Assembly (NCBI GenBank): GCA_018400545.1
Contig: JAGYLT010000086.1
Location: forward strand, 1-8,609
Direction: 5' to 3'
DNA from: Bacteroidales bacterium
GTDB lineage: Bacteria > Bacteroidota > Bacteroidia > Bacteroidales > 4484-276
DNA length: 8,609 bases
The notes under the pieces were generated by a model. It saw only the letters and a list, made by a program, of their open reading frames with translations. It was not told where the DNA came from and searched no databases. The position numbers were made by a program, and so were the translations under genes. Positions 1 through 6,841 of this stretch are shown piece after piece (the stretch's first letter is position 1; every line of letters begins with the position of its first letter).

Positions 1-115
1 TTTCGATGTTTTCAGGTGAGATATTCTTTTCGGTGATTGCTTTTTTGAGATAAGGAACACATGCTTCTGCAACTTGCTGATCCTTTTGTGTTGTAAGTTT
101 ATATTTCGTTTTCAT
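1..115 (-). CDS. N-terminal fragment of an unrecognised protein, cut by the window edge
   Basis: An open frame begins at an ATG (complement of 113-115) and runs off the left edge after 38 codons without a stop. The visible peptide starts MKTKYKLTTQKDQQ and continues with a charged, probably helical stretch containing a single Cys. There is no signal peptide or membrane segment, so the product is likely cytosolic. I recognise no family from this fragment. A good -7 promoter box (133-140, complement) lies 17 bp upstream of the ATG, which supports a real gene with its own start here rather than readthrough from plsC. No Shine-Dalgarno sequence is evident. The fragment is too short to assign a function. 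Confidence 0.6.
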   Translation of the reverse strand, partial: MKTKYKLTTQKDQQVAEACVPYLKKAITEKNISPENIE

Positions 116-132
116 CTGTAAAATAATTTCTG

Positions 133-140
133 CAAAGATA
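133..140 (-). promoter_or_regulatory. -7 promoter box (TATCTTTG) for the partial gene at the left edge
   Basis: Read on the minus strand, the box is TATCTTTG followed by C, a full match to the Bacteroidota TAnnTTTG element. It lies 17 bp upstream of the ATG at 115. No clear TTG/TTTG -33 box sits 17-23 bp upstream. That space is instead filled by a short 9-bp-period repeat (ATAAACGAAA at 141-150 and again at 150-159 on the plus strand). The call is a motif match only. Confidence 0.5.
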
Positions 141-191
141 ATAAACGAAATAAACGAAACGAAATTAAAAGATGTTAATCCTCAAAATCAG

Positions 192-935
192 CTATGCTCT
201 GCCATTCATCAAAGCGGATTTAATACTATCCTGAACTTTTATGATAATTTCATCATGAGAAAGGCCTGCCCGTTGGATGGGCTCAAGGGCATAATACCTG
301 AGATGCTTCCCGACACACAACGGGAAATATCCCTTTTTGTGCAGTTTGGAATTATCGCGAATCACAAACGGAACAACCAGCGCCGATGGCATGGCATCAA
401 GCAGGGTTTTGATTCCCCCCGGTTTAAAAGAATTTATCTCTCCGGTTTTATGGCGGGTGCCTTCCGGAAAAATACAAACCGAGTAATTATTTTGCTCGGC
501 GCGCTGACCCAATTTTGAGATTTCGGCCAGAGACTGCTCCCGGTCTTTCCGGTCGATCAGGGCAGCACCGCTTTTCCTAAGGTTGTAAGAAATACTGGGG
601 AACCACTTCCCCAGTGATTTTTTGGAGATAAATTTCAGATTATGTTTGCGCAGGCTCCATACGATGGGTGGCGCATCAAACATGCTTTGATGATTGGATA
701 TCACGATTAGCGGCCTGCCAACAGGAAGGTTTTTAGTTCCGTAAAATGAAGGCCTTGAAAGCAATGTATAAAAATTCAGAACCAGGAAAAAGTTGAGTGC
801 ATCAACCGATTTTTTATGGGCTGATGGGCCAAACAGGTTGTAGGCAACCATTTGGATTGGGTGAAAAACTGCCAGCAGTATTCCAAAAAACAGGTAATGA
901 ATAGGACTTAACAGGTAAGCCAGTATAATTTTCAT
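192..935 (-). CDS. plsC: 1-acyl-sn-glycerol-3-phosphate acyltransferase (PlsC family)
   Basis: The product is expected to transfer an acyl chain to the sn-2 position of lysophosphatidic acid, giving phosphatidic acid at the inner face of the cytoplasmic membrane. The 247-residue protein has a hydrophobic N-terminal segment (about residues 4-32), then the acyltransferase signature blocks in order: NHQSMFD at 81-87 (the catalytic NHxxxxD pair H82/D87), a basic middle region (K101-R129), FPEGTR at 156-161 (phosphate/substrate binding), and VPF at 188-190. Length and domain order are normal for the family. The ATG at 933-935 sits directly before the hydrophobic segment, so an earlier start is not needed. 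The gene lies 58 bp downstream of metF on the same strand, and I found no TAnnTTTG box in that gap, so cotranscription with metF is plausible. The family also includes acyltransferases acting on other lipids such as lyso-ornithine lipid, so the exact substrate is inferred. Confidence 0.88.
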   Translation of the reverse strand: MKIILAYLLSPIHYLFFGILLAVFHPIQMVAYNLFGPSAHKKSVDALNFFLVLNFYTLLSRPSFYGTKNLPVGRPLIVISNHQSMFDAPPIVWSLRKHNLKFISKKSLGKWFPSISYNLRKSGAALIDRKDREQSLAEISKLGQRAEQNNYSVCIFPEGTRHKTGEINSFKPGGIKTLLDAMPSALVVPFVIRDNSKLHKKGYFPLCVGKHLRYYALEPIQRAGLSHDEIIIKVQDSIKSALMNGRA

Positions 936-993
936 GTTTTGGACTTATGTGATGGATTTGCCTCAGTCTGAAATTTTTCGGTAATTCATAACG

Positions 994-1956
994 CTAAAAA
1001 ACCCTTTCAGCAATCTGCCGGATATTATCGGAGATGCCAATGGTGAAATAATGCAGCGCCGGAACGCCATATTTCTTAAGCTCCAGCGATTGATTCACTG
1101 TCCACTCCACACCCAGTTCGAAAGCCTGCTGATCGTTTTTACATTTACGCAACTCTTTTGCAAGTTCTTCCGGAATATCAATATGAAAAACCAGTGGCAG
1201 GGAGCGCATATCGTTCAACCGGGTTATGGGTTTTAATCCCGGAATAATTGGAACTGTAATTCCAGCCTCACGGCATTTATCCACGAAGTGAAAGAATTTC
1301 TCATTATCGAAAAACATTTGTGTAACAATATAATCAGCCCCTGCATCAACCTTTTGTTTCAGGTATTGCATGTCAACATCCATGTTTGCAGCTTCGAAGT
1401 GCTTTTCAGGATAACCGGCCACGCCTACTGAAAAGTCTGTTGCTGTGGTATTTCTCAGGTCTTCGTCCTGGTATTTTCCGTTATTAAGATCGATGATCTG
1501 TTTCACCAGGTCGATGGCAAATGGGTGCCCTTCCGGGTCGGGCCTGAAAAACCGCTGCGTTTTTGGCGGATCCCCCCGAAGCACCAGCACATTTTTGATG
1601 CCCAAAAAATGCAGGTCAATCAAGGCATATTCGGTTTCCGATTTGGTAAAGCCACCACAGATGAGGTGGGGAACCACTTCAAGATTTGGATATTTACATT
1701 TAATAGCCGCCGAAATGGCCACCGTTCCCGGCCGTTTGCGGATGGTCTTTTTCTGAAGCAACCCATTGCCCAGCTTTTTGTACACTACCTCCTGCTGGTG
1801 GTAGGTAATATTCACGTTTATCGGTTCATACTGGATCAAAGGATCAATAACTTCATACACCGATTCAATATTCCCTCCCTTCATCGGGGGAAGCAATTCA
1901 AAAGAAAACAGGGGTTTGTCTGTATTTTTAAGCTTGTCGATTATCTTCATATGCAA
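994..1956 (-). CDS. metF: Methylenetetrahydrofolate reductase (MetF)
   Basis: This FAD-dependent TIM-barrel enzyme reduces 5,10-methylene-THF to 5-methyl-THF, the methyl donor for methionine synthesis, in the cytosol. The 320 residues span the full family length. Visible family blocks are FSFELLPP at 17-24 (E20 corresponds to the catalytic Glu of the E. coli enzyme), HLIC at 97-100, LRGDPP at 126-131 (D129 corresponds to the flavin-tuning Asp), GVAGYPEKH at 178-186, TQMFFD at 212-217 and IIPGLKPI at 237-244. There are two closely spaced possible starts: the ATG at 1956 and another two codons in (complement of 1948-1950). Neither has a Shine-Dalgarno sequence, and the FSFE motif position does not discriminate. 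The gene lies 101 bp downstream of the histidine kinase, with its own -7 box in the gap, so it is probably expressed independently of the kinase and perhaps together with plsC. No SAM-type riboswitch is recognisable in the short leader. Confidence 0.95.
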   Translation of the reverse strand: MHMKIIDKLKNTDKPLFSFELLPPMKGGNIESVYEVIDPLIQYEPINVNITYHQQEVVYKKLGNGLLQKKTIRKRPGTVAISAAIKCKYPNLEVVPHLICGGFTKSETEYALIDLHFLGIKNVLVLRGDPPKTQRFFRPDPEGHPFAIDLVKQIIDLNNGKYQDEDLRNTTATDFSVGVAGYPEKHFEAANMDVDMQYLKQKVDAGADYIVTQMFFDNEKFFHFVDKCREAGITVPIIPGLKPITRLNDMRSLPLVFHIDIPEELAKELRKCKNDQQAFELGVEWTVNQSLELKKYGVPALHYFTIGISDNIRQIAERVF

Positions 1957-1990
1957 TGGTAAAAGTCGTTGATTTTCTGATAAAAAGCCG

Positions 1991-1998
1991 CAAAATTA
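1991..1998 (-). promoter_or_regulatory. -7 promoter box (TAATTTTG) for metF
   Basis: On the minus strand the box reads TAATTTTG followed by C, matching TAnnTTTG. It ends 34 bp upstream of the first metF ATG. No TTG/TTTG was found at the usual 17-23 bp upstream. That region instead carries the palindrome at 2007-2026. Motif match only. Confidence 0.5.
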
Positions 1999-2006
1999 GA
2001 ATTTTT

Positions 2007-2026
2007 TGGGTTAAGGAGATAACCCA
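2007..2026. promoter_or_regulatory. Palindrome upstream of metF (candidate operator)
   Basis: TGGGTTA (2007-2013) and TAACCCA (2020-2026) form perfect 7-bp inverted arms around a 6-bp spacer (AGGAGA). The palindrome lies 8 bp upstream of the metF -7 box, about where a -33 box would be. In the leftward transcript of the kinase it could also form a hairpin in the 3' untranslated region, but it is followed by A residues rather than a U tract, so it is not a standard intrinsic terminator. The operator role is inferred from position and symmetry. Confidence 0.35.
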
Positions 2027-2057
2027 CAAATGCCGAAATGGTTTGCAAATGGCAGGA

Positions 2058-4121
2058 TTATTCTTCTGTTTGTTTTTTGCCTACCGGAATTTTCAATCGC
2101 ATCAGCGTACCTTTTCCTTCCTCCGACTCAATTTCTATAATCCCTCCCATTTCCTTTGCTATGCCCAGCGAAATAGACAATCCCAGGCCAGTGCCCTTGC
2201 CGATTTCCTTGGTGGTAAAAAACGGGAGAAATATGCGGGTTTTGATGGAATCCGGAACGCCCATGCCATTATCTTCCACCTCCACATGGATGTGCTTATC
2301 GCTGACGTAGCTCCTGACAATCATTTTTTTCACGAATTCTTCATTTGATTTTTCCGCTTTTTCTTCGATGGCATCTTTGGCATTGTTAAAGAAATTAACC
2401 ACCACCTGCTCAAATTTATAGGGATTGCCCTGGATGTCAGGAATGGAATTATCGAGATCGAATTTAACATCTATCCTGCGGTTTGAAAATCTGGTGCGTG
2501 CCAGCGAAAAAGCATTATCGATGCGTGTGTTCACATTAAACCACTCAAGAATTTCCAGTTGCTGGCCACGTGAAAAGTTACTGATTTCGTTGATAATAAA
2601 TTTAATGCGTTTGATGCCCTCTGCAATATCCTTAGCTGATTCAGCCACAAAATCGCGGTCAACCTCTTCCTCAACAATCTCCATTTGGAGGCCTTCGTTA
2701 ACCAGCGAAATATTTTGGAGGGGCTGTTTTATTTCGTGTGCAATCCCTGAGGCCAGCTCGCCCAGTGACGTAAGGCTCGATTGATGAACAATGATTTGCT
2801 GCTGTTCCTTTTCTTTGCGGAGGGCTTCGGCGATTTTGATTTCCAGCTCCCTGTTCAGTTTTTTCTTGGTGCGGTAACGGTAGTAAACCAAAAATGCCAA
2901 CGACAGCGCAAGGATGATTGCCAGAAGCATATAAAACTGACTGGCTTTTAGCCTTTGAATGGAAAGGTCCTGCTCCATTATTTCACGCTCTTTCTTCTCC
3001 ACCTCATACACAATTTGCAAATCGCGTATCTGTCTGCTTTTTTCAAGATCAAACAGGGTATCGTTCAGGGCAGTCATTTGTTTAAAATATTCCAGCGATT
3101 CTTCATACCGGCCTTGTGATTCATACCATTCTGCAAACGATTCACAGGTTTCGCCAAGCAGCTGCTTCGAGTCGATTTCTTTGGCAATTTCATGCGCCCG
3201 TTCAATCATCTCCAGACTTTTTTCCGAATTGTGAATTTTGAGGTAAACGTCACCGAGGTTTATTAGCGACTTCACAACATTTTGACGCATGTTAATGTCG
3301 CTGAATACTTCATAGCTGCGCTGAAAGTATGTTTTAGCAAGTTCATAATCTTTCCGGGTATTATAAATCACCCCCATGTTCAGATAAATGTTGCCTTCGT
3401 TTGCCCGGTCGCCAAGCCGCTGCTTTATGGGAAGCGCTTTATTAAAATACCGGATTGCCTGGTCGTAGTCTTCAAATTCCATGCTTGTAACGCCCATATT
3501 CAGGTAAGAGGTTGCCATGAAATTTGTGTCGTTTAACTGCTCCGAAATTTTAAGCGAGTTCTGGTAGTATTCATAGGCTTTCTCGTTTTCGCCCATGTTG
3601 TTGTAAATGTTTCCGATATTCAGGTTCGAATTGGCGATGCCATACAGGTTTTCGGTTTCTTCGTTGATTTTTAGTTGCTGGATATGATTTTGCAGGGCAA
3701 GATTGTAATACCCCAACCGGTTGAAAATCACACCCACATTATTGTAGCTGGCAGCAATCTCATCGGTGTTTCCGGCTTCGATGTTACAATTGAGGGCAAT
3801 ATTGAAATATTCGAGGGCACTGGCAAAATCACTTTGACGATAGTATAATGTACCCACATGTTTTGCCGCCTTTGCCAACAATAACATGTCGTTGGTTTCA
3901 CGGGCTATCTCCAGGGCTTCCAGCCCATTGCTGAATGCGGCTTCATTGTCGGGATAAAACTGTGCTTTGGAGAGTTCGATCAGGGTTTCAACTTTAATCT
4001 GCACATCCTGAAAATTATTTTGCTCAATAAGGGCTTTCAGACTGTCAGTCTGATTGCCGGCAAATGCATGAAGCGAAATGCAGATCAGGATGATAATATG
4101 TAGTTTTCGCAGAACCATCAT
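2058..4121 (-). CDS. Membrane sensor histidine kinase with N-terminal TPR domain
   Basis: This 687-residue sensor kinase should autophosphorylate on His and pass the phosphate to an unidentified response regulator. A signal peptide covers residues 1-21 (AFA before the predicted cleavage). At least six, and probably seven, TPR units follow at about 85-357, with the conserved small residue at 90, 130, 170, 210, 250, 290 and (as Ala) 330, an exact 40-residue period. A charged helix (about 358-393) leads to one membrane segment (about 397-414) and a short coiled coil (about 418-445). The HisKA H-box is SGIAHEIKQP with H462. The HATPase domain shows NFFNNAKDAI (576-585), DNG at 617-619, FLPFFTTK at 631-638 and GTGLGLS at 643-649. 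All kinase motifs are intact. There is no receiver or DNA-binding domain. The TPR block should be periplasmic and the kinase cytosolic. No regulator gene adjoins it, so this is an orphan kinase. Start: two consecutive ATGs without a ribosome site; the first is used here. Confidence 0.92.
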   Translation of the reverse strand: MMVLRKLHIIILICISLHAFAGNQTDSLKALIEQNNFQDVQIKVETLIELSKAQFYPDNEAAFSNGLEALEIARETNDMLLLAKAAKHVGTLYYRQSDFASALEYFNIALNCNIEAGNTDEIAASYNNVGVIFNRLGYYNLALQNHIQQLKINEETENLYGIANSNLNIGNIYNNMGENEKAYEYYQNSLKISEQLNDTNFMATSYLNMGVTSMEFEDYDQAIRYFNKALPIKQRLGDRANEGNIYLNMGVIYNTRKDYELAKTYFQRSYEVFSDINMRQNVVKSLINLGDVYLKIHNSEKSLEMIERAHEIAKEIDSKQLLGETCESFAEWYESQGRYEESLEYFKQMTALNDTLFDLEKSRQIRDLQIVYEVEKKEREIMEQDLSIQRLKASQFYMLLAIILALSLAFLVYYRYRTKKKLNRELEIKIAEALRKEKEQQQIIVHQSSLTSLGELASGIAHEIKQPLQNISLVNEGLQMEIVEEEVDRDFVAESAKDIAEGIKRIKFIINEISNFSRGQQLEILEWFNVNTRIDNAFSLARTRFSNRRIDVKFDLDNSIPDIQGNPYKFEQVVVNFFNNAKDAIEEKAEKSNEEFVKKMIVRSYVSDKHIHVEVEDNGMGVPDSIKTRIFLPFFTTKEIGKGTGLGLSISLGIAKEMGGIIEIESEEGKGTLMRLKIPVGKKQTEE

Positions 4122-4165
4122 GTTTTCAGCTCATAATGAACCGGGCTGTATTTCAGAATAATGTA

Positions 4166-4173
4166 CAAATTTA
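4166..4173 (-). promoter_or_regulatory. -7 promoter box (TAAATTTG) for the histidine kinase
   Basis: On the minus strand the box reads TAAATTTG, a full TAnnTTTG match, 44 bp upstream of the kinase ATG. The nearest upstream TTTG (complement of 4188-4191) is only 14 bp away, closer than the usual 17-23, so the -33 element is weak or absent. A GAAATCT repeat (4175-4181) abuts the box. Confidence 0.45.
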
Positions 4174-4174
4174 C

Positions 4175-4261
4175 GAAATCTTCAGCGCAAACCGAAATCT
4201 CAACAATCAGAAAGAAATCTTATTTTTGCAATTAAAATTAAATCACACAAAAACGAAATCT
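4175..4261. repeat. Four phased direct repeats of GAAATCT between divergent promoters
   Basis: GAAATCT occurs at 4175-4181, 4194-4200, 4214-4220 and 4255-4261, all in the same orientation. The start-to-start steps are 19, 20 and 41 bp, close to two, two and four helical turns. The first three copies fill the space between the two divergent -7 boxes (4166-4173 and 4221-4228), and the fourth ends one base before the ssb ATG. The arrangement suggests binding sites for a regulator on one face of the helix; that function is inferred. Confidence 0.5.
4221..4228 (+). promoter_or_regulatory. -7 promoter box (TATTTTTG) for ssb
   Basis: TATTTTTG followed by C matches TAnnTTTG and lies 34 bp upstream of the ssb ATG. 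No TTG is found 17-23 bp upstream. The third GAAATCT repeat (4214-4220) directly abuts the box. The AT-rich context weakens the match somewhat. Confidence 0.4.
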
Positions 4262-4262
4262 C

Positions 4263-4709
4263 ATGGCAGGAGTTAATAAAGTAATTTTAATAGGAAACCT
4301 GGGGAAAGACCCGGATGTAATGACGCTGGACAATGGCGTAAAGTTTGCCAATGTAAGGATTGCTACCAACGAAAGTTATAAAGACCGGGAAGGAAACTGG
4401 GTGGAACAAACTGAGTGGCACAGCGTGGTGCTGTGGCGCTGGCTTGCCGAAAAAAACCTGGTAAAGGGCGATACCGTGTATGTGGAAGGCAAGCTAAAAA
4501 CCAGGACGTGGGACGATAAAGACGGAAACAAAAGATATACCACCGAGGTGGTTGCCGACAAAGTGTTGAAGATTTCAAGAAGTTCCGAAGGCGGCTACGG
4601 CGCTCCACCACCGCCTCCCGTCCCTGAAAACTTCCCGGAAACTTCAAACGAAGGCGAAGGCTCAGCCGACGGCGGGGAAAATGCACCCAGCGACGACCTT
4701 CCTTTCTGA
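4263..4709 (+). CDS. ssb: Single-stranded DNA-binding protein
   Basis: The product coats single-stranded DNA in replication, repair and recombination. The N-terminal OB fold (about residues 1-106) opens with NKVILIGNLGKDP (5-17) and contains the typical EWHSVVLW (51-58), KGDTVYVEGKLKTR (68-81) and TTEVVADKV (93-101) strands. A flexible linker with a five-proline run (115-119) and a Gly/Glu/Asn-rich stretch leads to the acidic tip SDDLPF (143-148), which recruits partner proteins. Both domains are complete, and 148 residues is a normal length. The ATG at 4263 directly begins the OB-fold strand, so the start is well fixed. The gene lies 141 bp from the divergent kinase gene and 117 bp before gldE. 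A separate promoter box precedes gldE, so cotranscription with gldE is possible but not required. Confidence 0.96.
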   Translation: MAGVNKVILIGNLGKDPDVMTLDNGVKFANVRIATNESYKDREGNWVEQTEWHSVVLWRWLAEKNLVKGDTVYVEGKLKTRTWDDKDGNKRYTTEVVADKVLKISRSSEGGYGAPPPPPVPENFPETSNEGEGSADGGENAPSDDLPF

Positions 4710-4748
4710 TATTATGGTGTTTATGACAGCAAAATAATTCTTGAAACT

Positions 4749-4763
4749 TATGCTTGAAGCATA
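4749..4763. promoter_or_regulatory. Perfect palindrome in the gldE promoter (candidate operator)
   Basis: TATGCTT (4749-4755) and AAGCATA (4757-4763) are perfect 7-bp inverted arms around a single G. The palindrome covers the candidate -33 TTG (4754-4756) and ends 9 bp before the -7 box. It is not followed by a T tract, so it does not look like an ssb terminator. Operator function is inferred from position only. Confidence 0.35.
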
Positions 4764-4780
4764 TAAAAAGATTAATTTTG
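4754..4780 (+). promoter_or_regulatory. Candidate promoter for gldE (TTG, 16 bp, TAATTTTG)
   Basis: The -7 box TAATTTTG (4773-4780), followed by C, matches TAnnTTTG. A TTG at 4754-4756 lies 16 bp upstream, just short of the usual 17-23 bp spacing. The box ends 46 bp before the inferred gldE start codon. Confidence 0.45.
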
Positions 4781-4826
4781 CCGCCATTTTGTAACCAGGT
4801 TATTGTTGAATTAATTTCAAATCATT

Positions 4827-6167
4827 TTGGAAGACACCGGAACCGGCTCTGATCCGTACGATTTATTCCTTTTAGCAGAAACTTTATTCCAACCCGTTAA
4901 TTATCCTGAAATTATCGGCTTCGTTGCCATGCTAATCCTTTTGCTGTTTTCGGCAATGATTTCCGGTTCTGAAATTGCATTTTTCTCATTAAATCAGGCA
5001 GACCTCAAGCAACTGGATTCCGACAAAAATCCAAAGAGCAAACTCATCGGCACACTCCTGGAAAGGCCCAGGCGGCTGCTGGCAACCATCCTCATTGCCA
5101 ACAACTTTGTTAATATCGGCATCGTAATCCTTTCCACATTCATAGTAAGCAATCTGTTTAACCTTGAACTGTATCCGCTGCTTTCCTTCCTGATCCAGGT
5201 AGTGTTGGTTACCTCCCTGCTGCTGATCTTCGGCGAGATCATGCCAAAAATCTACGCATCAAACCGGCCTGTACATTTTGCCGCATCCATGGCCGGCACC
5301 CTGAAAAACCTGGTGAGCGTGCTCTACCCGTTAAGCAGCCTGCTGGTGAGCAGCTCCTCATTTATCGATAAAATGCTGCAAAAAAAATCCGCACAGCTTT
5401 CCATGAGCGAGCTTTCCGAAGCCATAGAGCTTACCTCTGATGATGAGACCCCCGAAGAAGAACGTAAAATCCTGAAAGGCATCGTGAAATTTGGCGATAT
5501 GTTTGTGAAGGAAATCATGAAAGCGCGAATGGACGTAACCGCCGTGGAGATGAAAACCCCTTACGACAAATTGCTGGAACTAATCCTCGATGCAGGATAT
5601 TCGCGCATCCCGGCCTACAACGAAAACTTCGATAAAATTGCTGGCATACTTTACATCAAAGATCTGTTGCCACACCTCAATAAACCCGCCGAATTCGAGT
5701 GGTCGAAATTGCTCAGGCCGGCATTCTTTGTTCCTGAAAACAAAAAGATCAACGACCTGTTACAGGAGTTTCAGGAAAAAAAAATCCACCTGGCCATCGT
5801 GGTGGATGAATATGGTGGAACTTCCGGTATTGCTACCCTCGAAGATATCATCGAGGAGATTGTGGGTGATATCTCAGATGAGTTTGATACCGAAGAAGAT
5901 GAAATTGCCTACACCAAAATCGACAATCAAAACTACATTTTCGAGGGCAAGACCCTGCTCAATGATTTTTGCAAAATCCTGCAGATAGACGACCGGGTGT
6001 TCGAACATGTGAAGGGCGACTCCGAAACCCTGGCCGGACTCATCCTGGAGATCGAAGGCCGCATCCCTTCTGCCAATACAAGTACTAAATTCCTGAACTT
6101 TGAGTTTAAGATCAAGAAGGTTTCCAACCGCAGGATTGAAGAAGTCCTGGTGAAAATTCTGAATTGA
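4827..6167 (+). CDS. gldE: Gliding motility-associated membrane protein GldE (CNNM/CorC-like)
   Basis: GldE is a membrane protein of the CNNM/HlyC-CorC superfamily, linked in Bacteroidota to gliding motility and the type IX secretion apparatus; its biochemical role is unsettled. The 446 residues show a DUF21/CNNM transmembrane domain (about 27-190) with the superfamily motif FSAMISGSEIAFFSL (41-55) and FGEIMPK (135-141). A CBS pair follows (about 225-350, including VVDEYGGTSGIATLEDIIEE at 325-344), then a CorC_HlyC C-terminal domain (about 362-445). The start is unusual: the frame opens after a TAA at 4812-4814, the first ATG is at residue 35 inside the first membrane segment, and TTG at 4827 (or ATT at 4824) is the only sensible initiator. 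The acidic DTGTGSDPYD leader seems to be part of the protein. gldD follows after 6 bp, which together with domain content favours GldE over a generic CorC transporter. Confidence 0.9.
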   Translation: MEDTGTGSDPYDLFLLAETLFQPVNYPEIIGFVAMLILLLFSAMISGSEIAFFSLNQADLKQLDSDKNPKSKLIGTLLERPRRLLATILIANNFVNIGIVILSTFIVSNLFNLELYPLLSFLIQVVLVTSLLLIFGEIMPKIYASNRPVHFAASMAGTLKNLVSVLYPLSSLLVSSSSFIDKMLQKKSAQLSMSELSEAIELTSDDETPEEERKILKGIVKFGDMFVKEIMKARMDVTAVEMKTPYDKLLELILDAGYSRIPAYNENFDKIAGILYIKDLLPHLNKPAEFEWSKLLRPAFFVPENKKINDLLQEFQEKKIHLAIVVDEYGGTSGIATLEDIIEEIVGDISDEFDTEEDEIAYTKIDNQNYIFEGKTLLNDFCKILQIDDRVFEHVKGDSETLAGLILEIEGRIPSANTSTKFLNFEFKIKKVSNRRIEEVLVKILN

Positions 6168-6173
6168 TTCTAT

Positions 6174-6791
6174 ATGCTGAACACATCACCTCAAAGTCTT
6201 TTTAAACGATTCATTTTCCCGGCCACGCTTGTTTCGGTTATTGTGGTTTTGGCTTCGTGCAACAACCAGGATTACTATCCCAAACCTAACGGCTATCTCC
6301 GCATCGACCTGCCCGAACAGGAATACCGCACTTTCGACAGCACTTTTCCCTATGCGTTTCAATACCCGAATTATGCTAAAATTACCTTTGATGAATACAC
6401 CCGGCAAAATCCATACTGGATGAACCTGGATTACCCGAAATATAAAGGGCGCATCCACATCAGCTACAAATCGCTGGATGATTACAGGCTGTACACCCTT
6501 ACGGAAGATGCCAGGGACATGGCATTCAAACACGCACCAAAGGCAATCGGGATCAGAGAATCAGTATTCAGCAATCCGCAAAAAGATGTTTTTGGTATGG
6601 CCTACCAAATTCAGGGAAAGGATGCGGCTTCACCCTATCAGTTTTTCCTCACCGACAGTGCAAAACATTTCGTACGCGGCGCGCTATATTTTAATGTTGT
6701 TCCAAATAATGATTCGCTTCGACCGGTTATCGACATGATGGCTCAGGATATCAAACACATCTTCGACACTTTTAAATGGAAAAGCCACTGA
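6174..6791 (+). CDS. gldD: Gliding motility lipoprotein GldD
   Basis: GldD is a lipoprotein required for gliding in Flavobacterium johnsoniae and is widely conserved in Bacteroidota; its molecular function is unknown. The 205-residue protein has a lipoprotein signal: KR at 11-12, a hydrophobic core, and lipobox LASC with the acylated Cys at 29. After Cys29 it carries the family's conserved opening YYPKPNGYLRIDLPE (34-48), then YPNYAKI (64-70) and a mixed alpha/beta domain to the C terminus. I see no clear Asp at +2 and no obvious acidic surface-export signal after the Cys. The ATG at 6174 gives a slightly long n-region; no better start occurs before the lipobox. It begins 6 bp after the gldE stop, so the two genes almost certainly form one transcript and act in the same process. 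Confidence 0.93.
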   Translation: MLNTSPQSLFKRFIFPATLVSVIVVLASCNNQDYYPKPNGYLRIDLPEQEYRTFDSTFPYAFQYPNYAKITFDEYTRQNPYWMNLDYPKYKGRIHISYKSLDDYRLYTLTEDARDMAFKHAPKAIGIRESVFSNPQKDVFGMAYQIQGKDAASPYQFFLTDSAKHFVRGALYFNVVPNNDSLRPVIDMMAQDIKHIFDTFKWKSH

Positions 6792-6841
6792 TTGGCTTCT
6801 TAGTCGAATCTAACCTCTTAATCCTTTTCATTTGATTTTCT

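Noticed and set aside
1525..1962. A 145-codon open frame on the plus strand opposite metF
   Set aside because: It lies wholly antisense to a clearly conserved metF, its protein has no recognisable motif, and its composition is what a reversed coding strand gives.
2007..2026. Intrinsic terminator for the kinase transcript
   Set aside because: The hairpin is perfect, but on the minus strand it is followed by a run of A, not T, so it does not fit an intrinsic terminator.
1957..2057. SAM-responsive riboswitch in front of metF
   Set aside because: The inferred leader is only about 30 nt from the -7 box to the ATG, and I see no conserved riboswitch core.
1956..2348. A 130-codon plus-strand frame spanning the metF-kinase gap
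   Set aside because: Two thirds of it is antisense to the kinase ATPase domain. It contains no domain and has no promoter box in front.
4188..4191. TTTG on the minus strand as the -33 box of the kinase promoter
   Set aside because: It is only 14 bp from the -7 box, shorter than the usual 17-23 bp, so I did not include it in the promoter call.
4827..6167. Magnesium/cobalt efflux CorC or hemolysin
   Set aside because: The domain layout is shared, but the immediate gldD neighbour and the upstream ssb make GldE the better name. Ion transport is not shown by the sequence.
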